DNA from: Candidatus Nanopelagicales bacterium
GTDB taxonomy: Bacteria; Actinomycetota; Actinomycetes; S36-B12; UBA10799
Direction: 5' to 3'
Length of the DNA: 12,392 nt
Assembly: GCA_025455985.1 (NCBI GenBank)
Contig: JALOLM010000094.1
Span: 1-12,392, forward strand
Both the position numbers and the translations under genes were made by a program. A model generated the notes under the pieces. That model had not been told where the DNA came from. It ran no database searches and saw only the letters and a list, made by a program, of their open reading frames with translations. Each line of letters starts with the position of its first letter. The first letter of the stretch is position 1. Of the stretch, positions 1-6,635 are shown in pieces.

Positions 1-153
1 GCCGCCACCCAGGTGCACGGGGGTTACGGGTTCATGATCGAGTTCCCGGTCGGCCGGTTCTATCGCGACGCGAAGATCCTGGAGATCGGGGAGGGCACCA
101 GCGAGGTGCAACGGATGCTCATCGCCCGCGACCTCGGGTTGCCCAGTGCCTGA
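1..153 (+). CDS. Acyl-CoA dehydrogenase, C-terminal end only (cut by window start)
   Basis: The first 50 codons visible are the C-terminal end of an FAD-dependent acyl-CoA dehydrogenase, which introduces an alpha,beta double bond into an acyl-CoA thioester. The frame shows the family's closing block: QVHGGYGF, then FYRDAKILEIGEGTSEVQR, then IARDLGL before TGA at 151-153. The glutamate of GEGT sits where the catalytic base of many family members lies. The GEGTSEVQR ending differs from the YEGTNQIQR ending of the second dehydrogenase in this window (2907-4052), so the two belong to different subfamilies and are not a recent duplicate. The stop lies inside the start of purK (8-nt overlap), so the two genes are probably cotranscribed and translationally coupled. 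Substrate cannot be told from this fragment. Confidence 0.9.
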   Translation, partial: AATQVHGGYGFMIEFPVGRFYRDAKILEIGEGTSEVQRMLIARDLGLPSA

Positions 154-1297
154 CCTCCCCGTCGGCACGCCCCGGGTGGGCATCATCGGCGGCGGCCAAC
201 TGGCGCGTATGAGTCAACAGCCCGCTATTGCCTTGGGTGTCCAGTTGCACGTCCTGGCCGATTCGCCCCACGACAGTGCCGCGCAGGTGATTCCGGCGGT
301 GGCGGTGGGTGCGGCCAACGACGCAGCCGCCATCGTCGAGTTGGCCCGGGGCGTCGACGTGGTGACGTTCGACCACGAGCACGTGCCCCGCCCGATCATC
401 GAGGCGCTCGAGGCCGAAGGCCTGGCCGTCCACCCGGGATCAGCCGCCTTGGCGTTCGCGCAGGACAAGGCCCTGATGCGCGAACGGCTGCAGCAGGCCG
501 GCTTCCCCGTGCCGCAGTGGCAAGTGGTCGAGTCACCCGCGCAGGTCGAGGCCTTCGACACGTCGTGGCCGAAGATCCTCAAGGCCTCGAAGGGTGGCTA
601 CGACGGCAAGGGTGTGTGGCTGGTCGGCTCGGTGGTCGAGGCCGCAGAGGTGATGTCCCACGATCTCGGTGCCGGTGCGGTTTGGCTCGTGGAGGAACTC
701 GTGGCGTTCACCCAGGAGATCGCCGTGCAGGTAGCCCGATCCCCGCACGGCCAGGCCGTGGCCTATCCGCCCGTGCGCACCGTGCAGTCCGACGGCATCT
801 GCGTCGAAGTGGTCGCGCCGGCCACGCCCGCCGGTGCGAGTGCGGAGCAGGCCGAGGAGCTCGCCCTGCGGGTTGCCAAGGAGCTCGACGTGGTCGGCAT
901 GCTTGCCGTGGAACTGTTCGACACCCCCGGCGGGCTGGTCATCAACGAACTCGCGATGCGTCCGCACAACTCCGGGCACTGGACCATCGAGGGGGCGGTG
1001 ACGTCGCAGTTCGAGAACCACCTGCGAGCCGTTCTCGATCTGCCACTCGGGGATCCGCGACCGCGGCAGCCCAAGGCGGTGATGGTCAATGTGCTCGGCG
1101 GCGAGATCGCCGACCTGCACGCCGCGTACAAGCACGTGATGGCCCGGGACCCCGGCTTGAAGATCCACCTCTACGGCAAGGGCGTGCGGCCGGGCCGCAA
1201 AGTGGGCCATGTGACGGCTCTGGGCGAGGATGAATCCGACTTGTTGAACAGGGCGCGACACGCCGCCGACTACTTCCAAGGAGTCATCGATGAGTGA
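146..1297 (+). CDS. purK: N5-carboxyaminoimidazole ribonucleotide synthase PurK
   Basis: Cytosolic ATP-grasp enzyme of de novo purine synthesis. It uses ATP and bicarbonate to convert aminoimidazole ribonucleotide (AIR) to N5-CAIR, the substrate of PurE encoded next. At 383 aa it has the usual family length. The N-terminal Rossmann-like half opens with VGIIGGGQLARM (residues 11-22) and continues to the DHEHVP segment. The ATP-grasp lysine/glycine loop KASKGGYDGKGV is at 146-157. The EELVAFTQEIAVQVARS strand follows. The metal/ATP-binding NELAMRPHNSGHWT block begins at N267-E268, with methionine before the arginine as I recall for mycobacterial PurK. The start is GTG at 146, overlapping the upstream acyl-CoA dehydrogenase stop by 8 nt; no earlier start in this frame fits better. 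The 3' end overlaps purE by 8 nt. Function is secure from motifs and partner. Confidence 0.97.
   Translation: MPDLPVGTPRVGIIGGGQLARMSQQPAIALGVQLHVLADSPHDSAAQVIPAVAVGAANDAAAIVELARGVDVVTFDHEHVPRPIIEALEAEGLAVHPGSAALAFAQDKALMRERLQQAGFPVPQWQVVESPAQVEAFDTSWPKILKASKGGYDGKGVWLVGSVVEAAEVMSHDLGAGAVWLVEELVAFTQEIAVQVARSPHGQAVAYPPVRTVQSDGICVEVVAPATPAGASAEQAEELALRVAKELDVVGMLAVELFDTPGGLVINELAMRPHNSGHWTIEGAVTSQFENHLRAVLDLPLGDPRPRQPKAVMVNVLGGEIADLHAAYKHVMARDPGLKIHLYGKGVRPGRKVGHVTALGEDESDLLNRARHAADYFQGVIDE
1278..1283 (+). promoter_or_regulatory. Shine-Dalgarno of purE
   Basis: AAGGAG lies 6 nt before the purE ATG, within the last codons of purK. It is the best Shine-Dalgarno match in the pur operon and fixes the purE start at 1290. 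Confidence 0.75.
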
Positions 1298-1787
1298 GCC
1301 CCAGGTCGCCGTGGTCATGGGCAGCGACTCCGACTGGCCGGTCATGTCCGCAGCCGTCGAGGCGTGCCAGGAGTTCGGCGTGTCCTGTATGGCCGATGTG
1401 GTGTCTGCCCACCGGATGCCCGAGGAGATGCTGGACTTCGGGCGGACCGCCGCCGGCAAGGGCTTCAAAGTGATCATCGCGGGGGCCGGTGGCGCCGCCC
1501 ATCTGCCCGGGATGCTGGCCGCAGTGACACCGTTGCCCGTAATCGGGGTTCCGGTGCCGCTGGCCAAACTCGACGGCTTGGACTCGCTGTTGTCCATCGT
1601 TCAGATGCCCGCCGGGGTGCCTGTGGCCACGGTCGCCATCGGGAACGCCCGCAACGCCGGCCTGCTGGCTGTGCGGATCCTCGCGGCCGGCGATCCGGAG
1701 TTGTCCTCGCAGATGGTCGCGTTCCAACAGGCGCTGCGTGACACAGCAGCGGCGAAAGGTGAGTCGGTACGGCAGGGGCTGCGGTGA
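1290..1787 (+). CDS. purE: N5-carboxyaminoimidazole ribonucleotide mutase PurE (class I)
   Basis: Converts N5-CAIR made by PurK to 4-carboxy-AIR in de novo purine synthesis; class I PurE works as a cytosolic homo-octamer. The 165-aa product has family length. The N-terminal phosphate-binding motif VMGSDSDW covers residues 9-16. The catalytic histidine lies in SAHRMP (H41). GAGGAAHLPGM and GVPVPLAKLDGLDSLLS form the substrate-binding loops, and GVPVATVAIGNARNAGLLAVRIL closes the fold in typical order. ATG at 1290 is preceded by AAGGAG at 1278-1283, 6 nt upstream and inside the end of purK, so translation is both coupled and independently initiated. The last codon overlaps the GTG of the CoA-binding gene by 4 nt (GTGA). 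Presence of PurK shows this is the N5-CAIR (bacterial) route and not the single-step class II route. Confidence 0.97.
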   Translation: MSEPQVAVVMGSDSDWPVMSAAVEACQEFGVSCMADVVSAHRMPEEMLDFGRTAAGKGFKVIIAGAGGAAHLPGMLAAVTPLPVIGVPVPLAKLDGLDSLLSIVQMPAGVPVATVAIGNARNAGLLAVRILAAGDPELSSQMVAFQQALRDTAAAKGESVRQGLR

Positions 1788-2263
1788 ACGGCGACTTCTG
1801 CCGCTTGCCCGGTCAGTCCAGCCCGTCGCGCAACCCTGACCTCTACGGCACCGACGAACTCGTGGCCGATCTGCTGGCAGACGCCCAGACCTGGTTCGTC
1901 GTCGGTCTGAGCAGCAACAGCGTGCGCGCCGCCTACGGGGTGGCGGAGTTCCTGATCAGAAAGGGCCGCTCGATCACACCGATCCATCCGCGAGCCGAGG
2001 ACGTTTTCGGGCAGCGGGCCTTCGCGACGGTCGAGCAGGCCGCAGCCCTGCTGGGTCCGCCGGATGTCGTGGATTGTTTCGTCCGTAGTGACCTCGTGGG
2101 ACCGGTCGTGGACGCCGCGATCGAAGCCGGTGCCGGCGCCGTATGGATGCAGTTCGACGTCATCGACGAGGCGGCAGCCGCGCGCGCCCGGGATGCCGGG
2201 TTGGCCGTGGTGATGGACAGGTGCCCGGCGGCTGACTGGCCCCGGTTGGGTCCTGCGGCCTGA
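1784..2263 (+). CDS. YccU/CoA_binding_2 family protein
   Basis: A 159-aa small Rossmann-fold protein of the CoA_binding_2 family (E. coli YccU-like), related to the CoA-binding domain of succinyl-CoA synthetase alpha subunits. The exact cellular role of the stand-alone family is not established. The nucleotide-binding strand-loop is FVVGLSSNSVRAAYGVAEFL (residues 38-57). PIHPRAEDVFGQRAFATVEQ corresponds to the family's second strand region, then PDVVDCFVRSD, GAVWMQFDVIDEAAAARARD, and the diagnostic C-terminal VVMDRCPAADWPRL. The GTG start overlaps the purE stop by 4 nt, so it is the third or later gene of the operon and translationally coupled. The 35 residues before the first strand are slightly longer than in short homologues. 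A link to purine metabolism is suggested only by coexpression. Confidence 0.88.
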   Translation: MNGDFCRLPGQSSPSRNPDLYGTDELVADLLADAQTWFVVGLSSNSVRAAYGVAEFLIRKGRSITPIHPRAEDVFGQRAFATVEQAAALLGPPDVVDCFVRSDLVGPVVDAAIEAGAGAVWMQFDVIDEAAAARARDAGLAVVMDRCPAADWPRLGPAA

Positions 2264-2268
2264 ACCGG

Positions 2269-2808
2269 TCAGTGCTTGAAGGTGGCGACCAGCACGGCAC
2301 GCGCGATCGTGTGAGCCGTGAGGTTGAACCCGACAATGGCCGCGGGGGTCTCGGGGGCAAGATCCAGGTGATCCACGTCGAGAGCGTGCACCGCGAAGAA
2401 GTAGCGATGGTCGTGGTCACCCGGAGGCGGGGCGGCGCCACCGTAGCCGTAGGAGCCGTAGTCGGTGCGGAACTGCACGACGCCAGCGGGCATACCGGAC
2501 CCGTCGGCCGCTCCTGCGCCGCGTTCAAGTGAGGTCACGCCGACGGGGATGTTGACGGCCAACCAGTGCCACCAGCCGCTGTGGGTGGGCGCATCGGGGT
2601 CGAAGCAGGTGACGGCGAAACTGCGGGTCTGCTCCGGGAAGCCCGACCAGGACAACTCCGGTGAGAGGTCGCTGCCGCCGGCACTCGGGTGCACGTGGGC
2701 GATGGGCAGCAGTTGCCCGTCGGCGATGTCCTCACTGGTCACTGTGAACGACGGCACCTCAGGCAGGGAGTCGTATGGTCCTCCCGGCCGACTTCGCTTG
2801 AGTTCCAT
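2269..2808 (-). CDS. YbhB/YbcL family Raf-kinase-inhibitor-like protein (PEBP)
   Basis: A 179-aa phosphatidylethanolamine-binding-protein-like domain. Bacterial members have no firmly assigned biochemical role. The fold signatures are in order: LSPELSWSGFP (residues 48-58), the ligand-site CFDPDAP (68-74) with GWWHWLAVNIP (78-88), then YGGAAPPPGDHDHRYFFAVHAL (the GP-P-G-HRY block, about 122-143), and a C-terminal helix ending in AVLVATFKH. No signal peptide or membrane segment is visible, so it is probably cytosolic. The ATG at 2808 has no Shine-Dalgarno but carries a TAGAAT hexamer 6 nt upstream, fitting a leaderless transcript. It points against the purK-purE-CoA-binding operon, with only 5 bp between the two stop codons. 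Confidence 0.93.
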   Translation of the reverse strand: MELKRSRPGGPYDSLPEVPSFTVTSEDIADGQLLPIAHVHPSAGGSDLSPELSWSGFPEQTRSFAVTCFDPDAPTHSGWWHWLAVNIPVGVTSLERGAGAADGSGMPAGVVQFRTDYGSYGYGGAAPPPGDHDHRYFFAVHALDVDHLDLAPETPAAIVGFNLTAHTIARAVLVATFKH

Positions 2809-2814
2809 ACCGCG

Positions 2815-2820
2815 ATTCTA
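2815..2820 (-). promoter_or_regulatory. Putative -10 box for a leaderless PEBP transcript
   Basis: On the minus strand TAGAAT matches the actinobacterial TAnnnT -10 consensus and ends 6 nt before the ATG at 2808. This spacing puts the transcription start on or next to the A of the start codon. No Shine-Dalgarno precedes the ATG. No convincing -35 element is seen. Confidence 0.5.
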
Positions 2821-2874
2821 TGCCCGTAGGTCGGTCCGGTGGTGCCGTCTGAACAAGACGCAATAGCCCGTTCG

Positions 2875-2880
2875 TACGAT
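2875..2880 (+). promoter_or_regulatory. Putative -10 box of the fadE25-like gene
   Basis: TACGAT (TAnnnT) lies 26 nt before the ATG at 2907, predicting a leader of about 20 nt that contains the Shine-Dalgarno GGAGAAG (2897-2903). The -35 region is not recognisable, so this is a weak call. It shares the 98-bp divergent region with the leaderless PEBP promoter. Confidence 0.35.
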
Positions 2881-2906
2881 GGTGGCGGGAACGATCGGAG
2901 AAGAAC

Positions 2907-4052
2907 ATGGACGAGGTTTACCGCCTGCCCGAGGAACACCGCGAACTGCAGAACGCCGTGCGGGCACTGGCCACCGACAAGATCGCCCCGCGGGCCGCGG
3001 AGATCGACGAGAAGGCCGAGTTCCCCTGGGATGTTTACGAGGCGCTGGCCGCCAGTGGCTTCCACGCCATTCACATCCCCGAGGAGTACGGAGGCAGCGG
3101 TGGCGACAACCTGGCCTCCTGCATCGTCATCGAAGAGGTGGCGCGGGTGTGCGGTTCCTCCTCCCTGATCCCGGCGGTCAACAAGCTGGGCACCACGCCC
3201 CTGCTGGTCGGTGCCGATGAGGACCTGAAGCAGCGCTACCTGCCGCAGGTCGCCAGTGGTGAGGCGATGTTCTCGTACGCGCTCAGTGAGCCCGAGGCCG
3301 GCAGCGATGCGGCGAGCATGAAGAGCCGCGCCGTCAAGCAGGGCGACGTCTGGGTGCTCAACGGCGCCAAGCGATGGATCACCAACGCCGGTGTCTCGAA
3401 GTACTACACGGTGATGGCCTCGACCGACCCGGGTTCTGGCCCGAAGGGCATCAGTGCCTTCGTCGTGCACGCCGACGACCCGGGCTTCTCGCTCGGTGCC
3501 GAGGAGCGCAAACTCGGGATCAAGGGATCGCCGACCCGTGAGCTCTACTTCGACAACGTGGAACTGCCTGCGGACCGCATGATCGGCGCCGAGGGCACCG
3601 GCTGGGCCACGGCCATGAAGACCCTGGACCTCACGCGCATCTGCATCGGCGCGCAGGCCGTCGGGATCGCCCAGGGTGCGCTCGACCTGGCCATCGACTA
3701 CGCCAAGGAGCGCAAGCAGTTCGGCAAGTCGATCGCGGAGTTCCAGGGCATCCAGTTCATGCTCGCCGACATGGCGATGCAGGTCGAGGCCGCCCGGCAG
3801 CTGGTGTACTTCGCCGCGGCCTCAGGTGAGCGTGGTGACGAGCGCACAACCTTCCTAGGAAGTGCGGCCAAGTGCCTGGCCTCCGACACCGCTATGAAGG
3901 TCACTGTGGACGTGGTGCAGATCCTCGGTGGCTACGGCTACGTCAAGGACTACGCGGCCGAGCGGTTCATGCGCGACGCGAAGATCACCCAGATCTACGA
4001 GGGCACCAACCAGATCCAGCGGCTGGTGATGGCGCGGAATCTGCTGAAGTAG
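2907..4052 (+). CDS. fadE25: Acyl-CoA dehydrogenase, FadE25-like
   Basis: FAD-dependent acyl-CoA dehydrogenase, 381 aa, the family's usual length. The helical N-terminal domain starts LPEEHRELQNAVRAL, followed by HIPEEYGGSGGDN and SSLIPAVNKLGT. The beta domain carries the flavin-contacting YALSEPEAGSDAASMKSR (S127, E128) and WITNAG. The C-terminal helical domain has GAQAVGIAQGALDLAIDYAK, RKQFGKSIAEFQ and the closing MRDAKITQIYEGTNQIQR, where E365 is the expected catalytic base. From memory, the sequence matches Mycobacterium tuberculosis FadE25 almost block by block, and fadE25 also lies beside purE-purK there; the symbol rests on that resemblance, not on a database search. ATG is preceded by GGAGAAG 3-9 nt upstream. 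The gene stands alone between a divergent PEBP gene and a convergent LCP gene. The physiological substrate is not deducible. Confidence 0.93.
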   Translation: MDEVYRLPEEHRELQNAVRALATDKIAPRAAEIDEKAEFPWDVYEALAASGFHAIHIPEEYGGSGGDNLASCIVIEEVARVCGSSSLIPAVNKLGTTPLLVGADEDLKQRYLPQVASGEAMFSYALSEPEAGSDAASMKSRAVKQGDVWVLNGAKRWITNAGVSKYYTVMASTDPGSGPKGISAFVVHADDPGFSLGAEERKLGIKGSPTRELYFDNVELPADRMIGAEGTGWATAMKTLDLTRICIGAQAVGIAQGALDLAIDYAKERKQFGKSIAEFQGIQFMLADMAMQVEAARQLVYFAAASGERGDERTTFLGSAAKCLASDTAMKVTVDVVQILGGYGYVKDYAAERFMRDAKITQIYEGTNQIQRLVMARNLLK

Positions 4053-4060
4053 GCGCGCGA

Positions 4061-4173
4061 TTGTTGCGTTGTCACGGGTCCGCCGCCTCAGTTGTGGCGC
4101 TGTTGATGGTTAAGGGCGAGTGAAACCGCAACAACGCGGCAACCGGCGGGGGTGGAGGCTAACAACGCAACAA
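4061..4173. repeat. Nested intergenic inverted repeat (113 bp)
   Basis: Outer arms are a perfect 12-bp inverted pair: TTGTTGCGTTGT (4061-4072) and its complement ACAACGCAACAA (4162-4173). Inside them, GTTGTGGCGCTGTTG (4091-4105) pairs with CAACAACGCGGCAAC (4129-4143) at 12 of 15 positions, plus one G-U. The gaps between outer and inner arms are both 18 nt, and GCCTC (4085-4089) can pair with GAGGC (4155-4159) there. The whole region could fold into one long cruciform or hairpin. It fills the space between two convergent genes, 8 bp after the fadE25-like stop and 15 bp after the LCP stop. It may act as a two-way terminator, a protein-binding array, or the remnant of a small palindromic mobile repeat. 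The arms are seen; the function is inference. Confidence 0.6.
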
Positions 4174-4180
4174 ACCGGCG
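4129..4180 (+). repeat. Two imperfect direct repeats of about 20 bp
   Basis: CAACAACGCGGCAACCGGCG (4129-4148) recurs as TAACAACGCAACAAACCGGCG (4160-4180), differing by three substitutions and one extra A, with a 31-nt period. Together with the two oppositely oriented copies at 4061-4072 and 4091-4105, the AACAACGC-core unit occurs four times in about 120 bp, two in each orientation. Confidence 0.55.
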
Positions 4181-4189
4181 CGACCGGTT
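4173..4189 (-). terminator. Hairpin immediately after the LCP stop codon
   Basis: On the minus strand AACCGG-TCGCG-CCGGTT forms a perfect 6-bp stem with a 5-nt loop, overlapping the last bases of the stop codon. It is followed by the T-rich run TGTTGCGTTGTT, which is also the right arm of the larger inverted repeat. This resembles a weak intrinsic terminator for the LCP gene; the stem is short, so the call is tentative. Confidence 0.4.
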
Positions 4190-5535
4190 CAGCTACACAG
4201 GTCGTCGGCAGCAGTGCGGGGTTTGTCCGGGGCGGTGGGGTCGGCCACCGACACCGCTGTGACGCCGGAATAGTCCGAACCGATGGTCACCCGGAAGGTT
4301 GAACCGAGCCCTGGTACCTCCACCAGTTCGGCCCCCGGTAGGGCGGCTTTGAGGGTCTTGAGTGACACGTCGTAGCCGGGGTCGTACTCGATCGTGGTGT
4401 CCGTGAGGGTACCGGTCACCGGCGGGCCCACCAGGAAGTAACCCGCCACCTCGAAGTCGCTCTGCGCCGCGGTGACGGTGTCGCCGGATCCCAGCAACTG
4501 GACCCGGATGCTGGACGGCGCCACTTCCACCTTGGGAGCCGATGGCCGGTCCGGGATCTCGGTGTCGTTGGCAAGTGCGGTGAAGATGGCAGCCGACCCG
4601 GGGGCGTCCCACACCACGACATTCCCGATGGCGCCCATCGGCTTCTCCCCGGCGACCGGCACGGTGCGGAACGTGACGTTGGAGGGGTCGACCTGGGCGA
4701 GGCGCTTGGTCAGTTCCATCACCTGGGAGTTGTCCAGCGTCTGGTCCACGCGCATGCTCCCGAGCATTGCGTCGACAAAGGCGCTCGCCCGGGCCGGGTC
4801 GAGCAGCACTGCGGAGCTGGCGGCCTTGCTGACCATGCTGGCCACAAAGCTCTGCTGACGTTTCATGCGGCCGATGTCGGCTGTGGGGTCGAACTCGCGT
4901 GCCCGGACGTAGGCCAGTGCGTCCCGGCCCTTGAGGGTGGAACGTCCGGCCGGCAGTTGCAGACCCGAGGGTGGGTCGTAGATGTCAGCCGGCACGCAGA
5001 CATCCACGCCGTCCAGGGCGTTGACCATCCGGACGAAGCCCGCGAAATTGACCTCGAGATAGTGATCGATGGATACCCCGGTCGACTGCTCCACCGCGCT
5101 CACCAGCAGGGGAGCCCCGCCATAGGCATAGGCACTGTTGAGCTTCTCCTCCGACGGCGCTTGCTCGGTGCCGTCGGCGTCGGTGTGGGCCGGGATCGTC
5201 ACCAGGGAATCACGCGGCAGACTGACCACGTTCACCGAGCCGTCGCGGCCGAGGTGGGCCAGCATCATCGTGTCGGTGCGCTGGCCGTACACGTCCCAGC
5301 CGGTGTGCAGACGCCGCACTTGCCGGTCGGACAGCCCGTCGCGACTGTCCGAACCCACGACCAGGAAGGTCAGGGGTTCCCCGCTTCGCGGTGCCGACCT
5401 GCCGTCCCCGAAAGCGTCGATGCGCTGCACCTGCCCCGCGTAGTGACGCACCGTCGCCCATGCGGCACCGCTTCCCAGAAGGATGGCTGCGGCGGCAATC
5501 GCGGCGAACAGGCGCGCGAAACGGCGGAGCTGCAC
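4189..5535 (-). CDS. LytR-CpsA-Psr (LCP) family wall-polymer ligase
   Basis: LCP enzymes transfer undecaprenyl-pyrophosphate-linked glycopolymers (teichoic acids, arabinogalactan, capsule) to peptidoglycan outside the membrane. With GTG at 5535 the protein is 448 aa. It has a short basic N-terminus, one membrane anchor (about residues 9-29), then the LCP domain: VGSDSRDG (60-67), QRTDTMML (85-92), SLPRDS (105-110), KLNSAYAYGG (131-140) and YVRAREFDPTADIGRMKRQQ (209-228). These include the arginines and aspartates that bind pyrophosphate and metal. A LytR_C domain (about 335-430) ends the protein. The frame stays open to GTG 5637, but that start would lie 2 bp from the divergent glycosyltransferase ATG. 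GTG 5535 has GAAAGGG 8 nt upstream (5544-5550) and is preferred. The divergent glycosyltransferase cluster is the likely source of its substrate. Confidence 0.93.
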   Translation of the reverse strand: MQLRRFARLFAAIAAAAILLGSGAAWATVRHYAGQVQRIDAFGDGRSAPRSGEPLTFLVVGSDSRDGLSDRQVRRLHTGWDVYGQRTDTMMLAHLGRDGSVNVVSLPRDSLVTIPAHTDADGTEQAPSEEKLNSAYAYGGAPLLVSAVEQSTGVSIDHYLEVNFAGFVRMVNALDGVDVCVPADIYDPPSGLQLPAGRSTLKGRDALAYVRAREFDPTADIGRMKRQQSFVASMVSKAASSAVLLDPARASAFVDAMLGSMRVDQTLDNSQVMELTKRLAQVDPSNVTFRTVPVAGEKPMGAIGNVVVWDAPGSAAIFTALANDTEIPDRPSAPKVEVAPSSIRVQLLGSGDTVTAAQSDFEVAGYFLVGPPVTGTLTDTTIEYDPGYDVSLKTLKAALPGAELVEVPGLGSTFRVTIGSDYSGVTAVSVADPTAPDKPRTAADDLCS

Positions 5536-5543
5536 GGAGGAGG

Positions 5544-5570
5544 CCCTTTCATCGAACGAATTCCACCGTA
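5544..5570 (-). promoter_or_regulatory. Putative -10 and Shine-Dalgarno for the LCP gene
   Basis: On the minus strand TACGGT (5565-5570) fits TAnnnT and would start transcription near 5557, giving a leader of about 22 nt. GAAAGGG (5544-5550) sits 8 nt before GTG 5535. Both agree with the shorter LCP start. No clear -35 box is seen. Confidence 0.35.
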
Positions 5571-5625
5571 ACTTCGCCACCGGCCAAACCCGGGCATCCG
5601 CGGCGGCTGCGTGTCTGCGTGGGCG

Positions 5626-5631
5626 TAGCGT
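5626..5631 (+). promoter_or_regulatory. Putative leaderless -10 box for the glycosyltransferase cluster
   Basis: TAGCGT (TAnnnT) ends 8 nt before the ATG at 5640, and no Shine-Dalgarno lies between them. This is the arrangement of leaderless actinobacterial transcripts. All genes from 5640 rightward overlap or nearly abut, so this may be the main promoter of the cluster. The -35 region (about 5602-5608, GC-rich) has no consensus. Confidence 0.4.
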
Positions 5632-5639
5632 TTGCACTG

Positions 5640-6635
5640 ATGAACCAGACCTGGCCTCCGGTGGCCGTGATCATGCCGGTCCTCAACGAGGAACTCCACT
5701 TGGCCGAGGCGGTGGCGGCGATCACCTCGCAGGACTATCCCGGTGACCTGCAGATCGCTTTGGCGCTCGGGCCCTCCACCGACGGCACCGACGAGGTCGC
5801 CCGACGGCTACAGGTTGAGGACCCGCGGATCCTGCTGGTGGCCAACCCCACGGGCAAGACCCCCGCCGGGCTGAACGCGGCCCTGGCCGCCACCAGCCAT
5901 CCCATCGTCGTCCGGGTCGACGGTCACGCGATGCTGCCCCGGGACTACATCAGTACGGCTGTCGAGGTCCTGCAGCGTACGGGCGCGGACAACGTCGGCG
6001 GAGTGATGGCCGCGGAGGGCACCACGGTCTTCGAGCAGGCCGTGGCCGCCGCGATGCGTTCGCCGCTGGGCGTCGGCGCGGCTTCCTTCCACACTGGCGG
6101 ACAGGAGGGCCCGGCATTGACGGTGTACCTCGGGGCGTTCCGGCGCGAGGCCCTCGAGCGGGTCGGCGGTTACGACGAGGCGTACGTACGCGCCCAGGAC
6201 TGGGAGATGAACCACCGCATCCGCGAATCCGGGGGGCAGATCTGGTTCACCCCCGCGATGCAGGTCACCTACCGTCCCCGGCCCACGGTCAAGGCCCTGG
6301 CCAAGCAGTACCTGCAATACGGCCGCTGGCGCCGGGAGATCATGCGCCAGCACCCGGAGACCGTCAGCGTCCGCTACTTGGCTCCGCCGGTGACCGTCGC
6401 CATCATCGGCGCGGGACTGGTCGGTGCCGGGGCTGCCGCACTAACCGGCCGCCGGCATGCCTGGCTAGGCGTGCTTCCCGGCGCCGGCTACCTGGCCGGT
6501 GTTGTCGCTGGTGGGCTGGCCATCGGTGCTTCGCAGCCCACGCCGGTGCAGATGCGGTTGCCGTTGGTGCTCGCGACCATGCACATGAGCTGGGGTGTGG
6601 GCTTCTTGACCAGCCCCAAGGATCTGCGTCCGTGA
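5640..6635 (+). CDS. Family 2 glycosyltransferase, ExoA-like, with C-terminal membrane segments
   Basis: A 331-aa GT2 enzyme resembling the succinoglycan ExoA subgroup, expected to add a sugar from a nucleotide-sugar donor to a lipid-linked acceptor at the inner membrane face. The GT-A fold begins VAVIMPVLNEELHLAEAV (residues 8-25). The nucleotide-binding GPSTDGTDE is at 44-52. The metal-site VRVDGHA contains D94 and H96, and this VDGHA form is typical of the ExoA group. GGYDEAYVRAQDWEMNHRI supplies the acceptor-side acidic pair (D187, E189). Hydrophobic segments at about 251-270, 276-300 and 306-325 follow. The frame is open to 5391, but residues before ATG 5640 look like non-coding readthrough, and the divergent LCP promoter lies there. 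Its TGA overlaps the next GTG by 4 nt. The sugar specificity is unknown. Confidence 0.92.
   Translation: MNQTWPPVAVIMPVLNEELHLAEAVAAITSQDYPGDLQIALALGPSTDGTDEVARRLQVEDPRILLVANPTGKTPAGLNAALAATSHPIVVRVDGHAMLPRDYISTAVEVLQRTGADNVGGVMAAEGTTVFEQAVAAAMRSPLGVGAASFHTGGQEGPALTVYLGAFRREALERVGGYDEAYVRAQDWEMNHRIRESGGQIWFTPAMQVTYRPRPTVKALAKQYLQYGRWRREIMRQHPETVSVRYLAPPVTVAIIGAGLVGAGAAALTGRRHAWLGVLPGAGYLAGVVAGGLAIGASQPTPVQMRLPLVLATMHMSWGVGFLTSPKDLRP

Noticed and set aside
533..1597. 354-aa open frame on the minus strand across purK and purE
   Set aside because: Opposes two certain genes and has shadow-type composition.
2260..2272. CTGA-ACCGG-TCAG hairpin between convergent stops as a terminator
   Set aside because: The stem is only 4 bp with no T tract; too weak to support.
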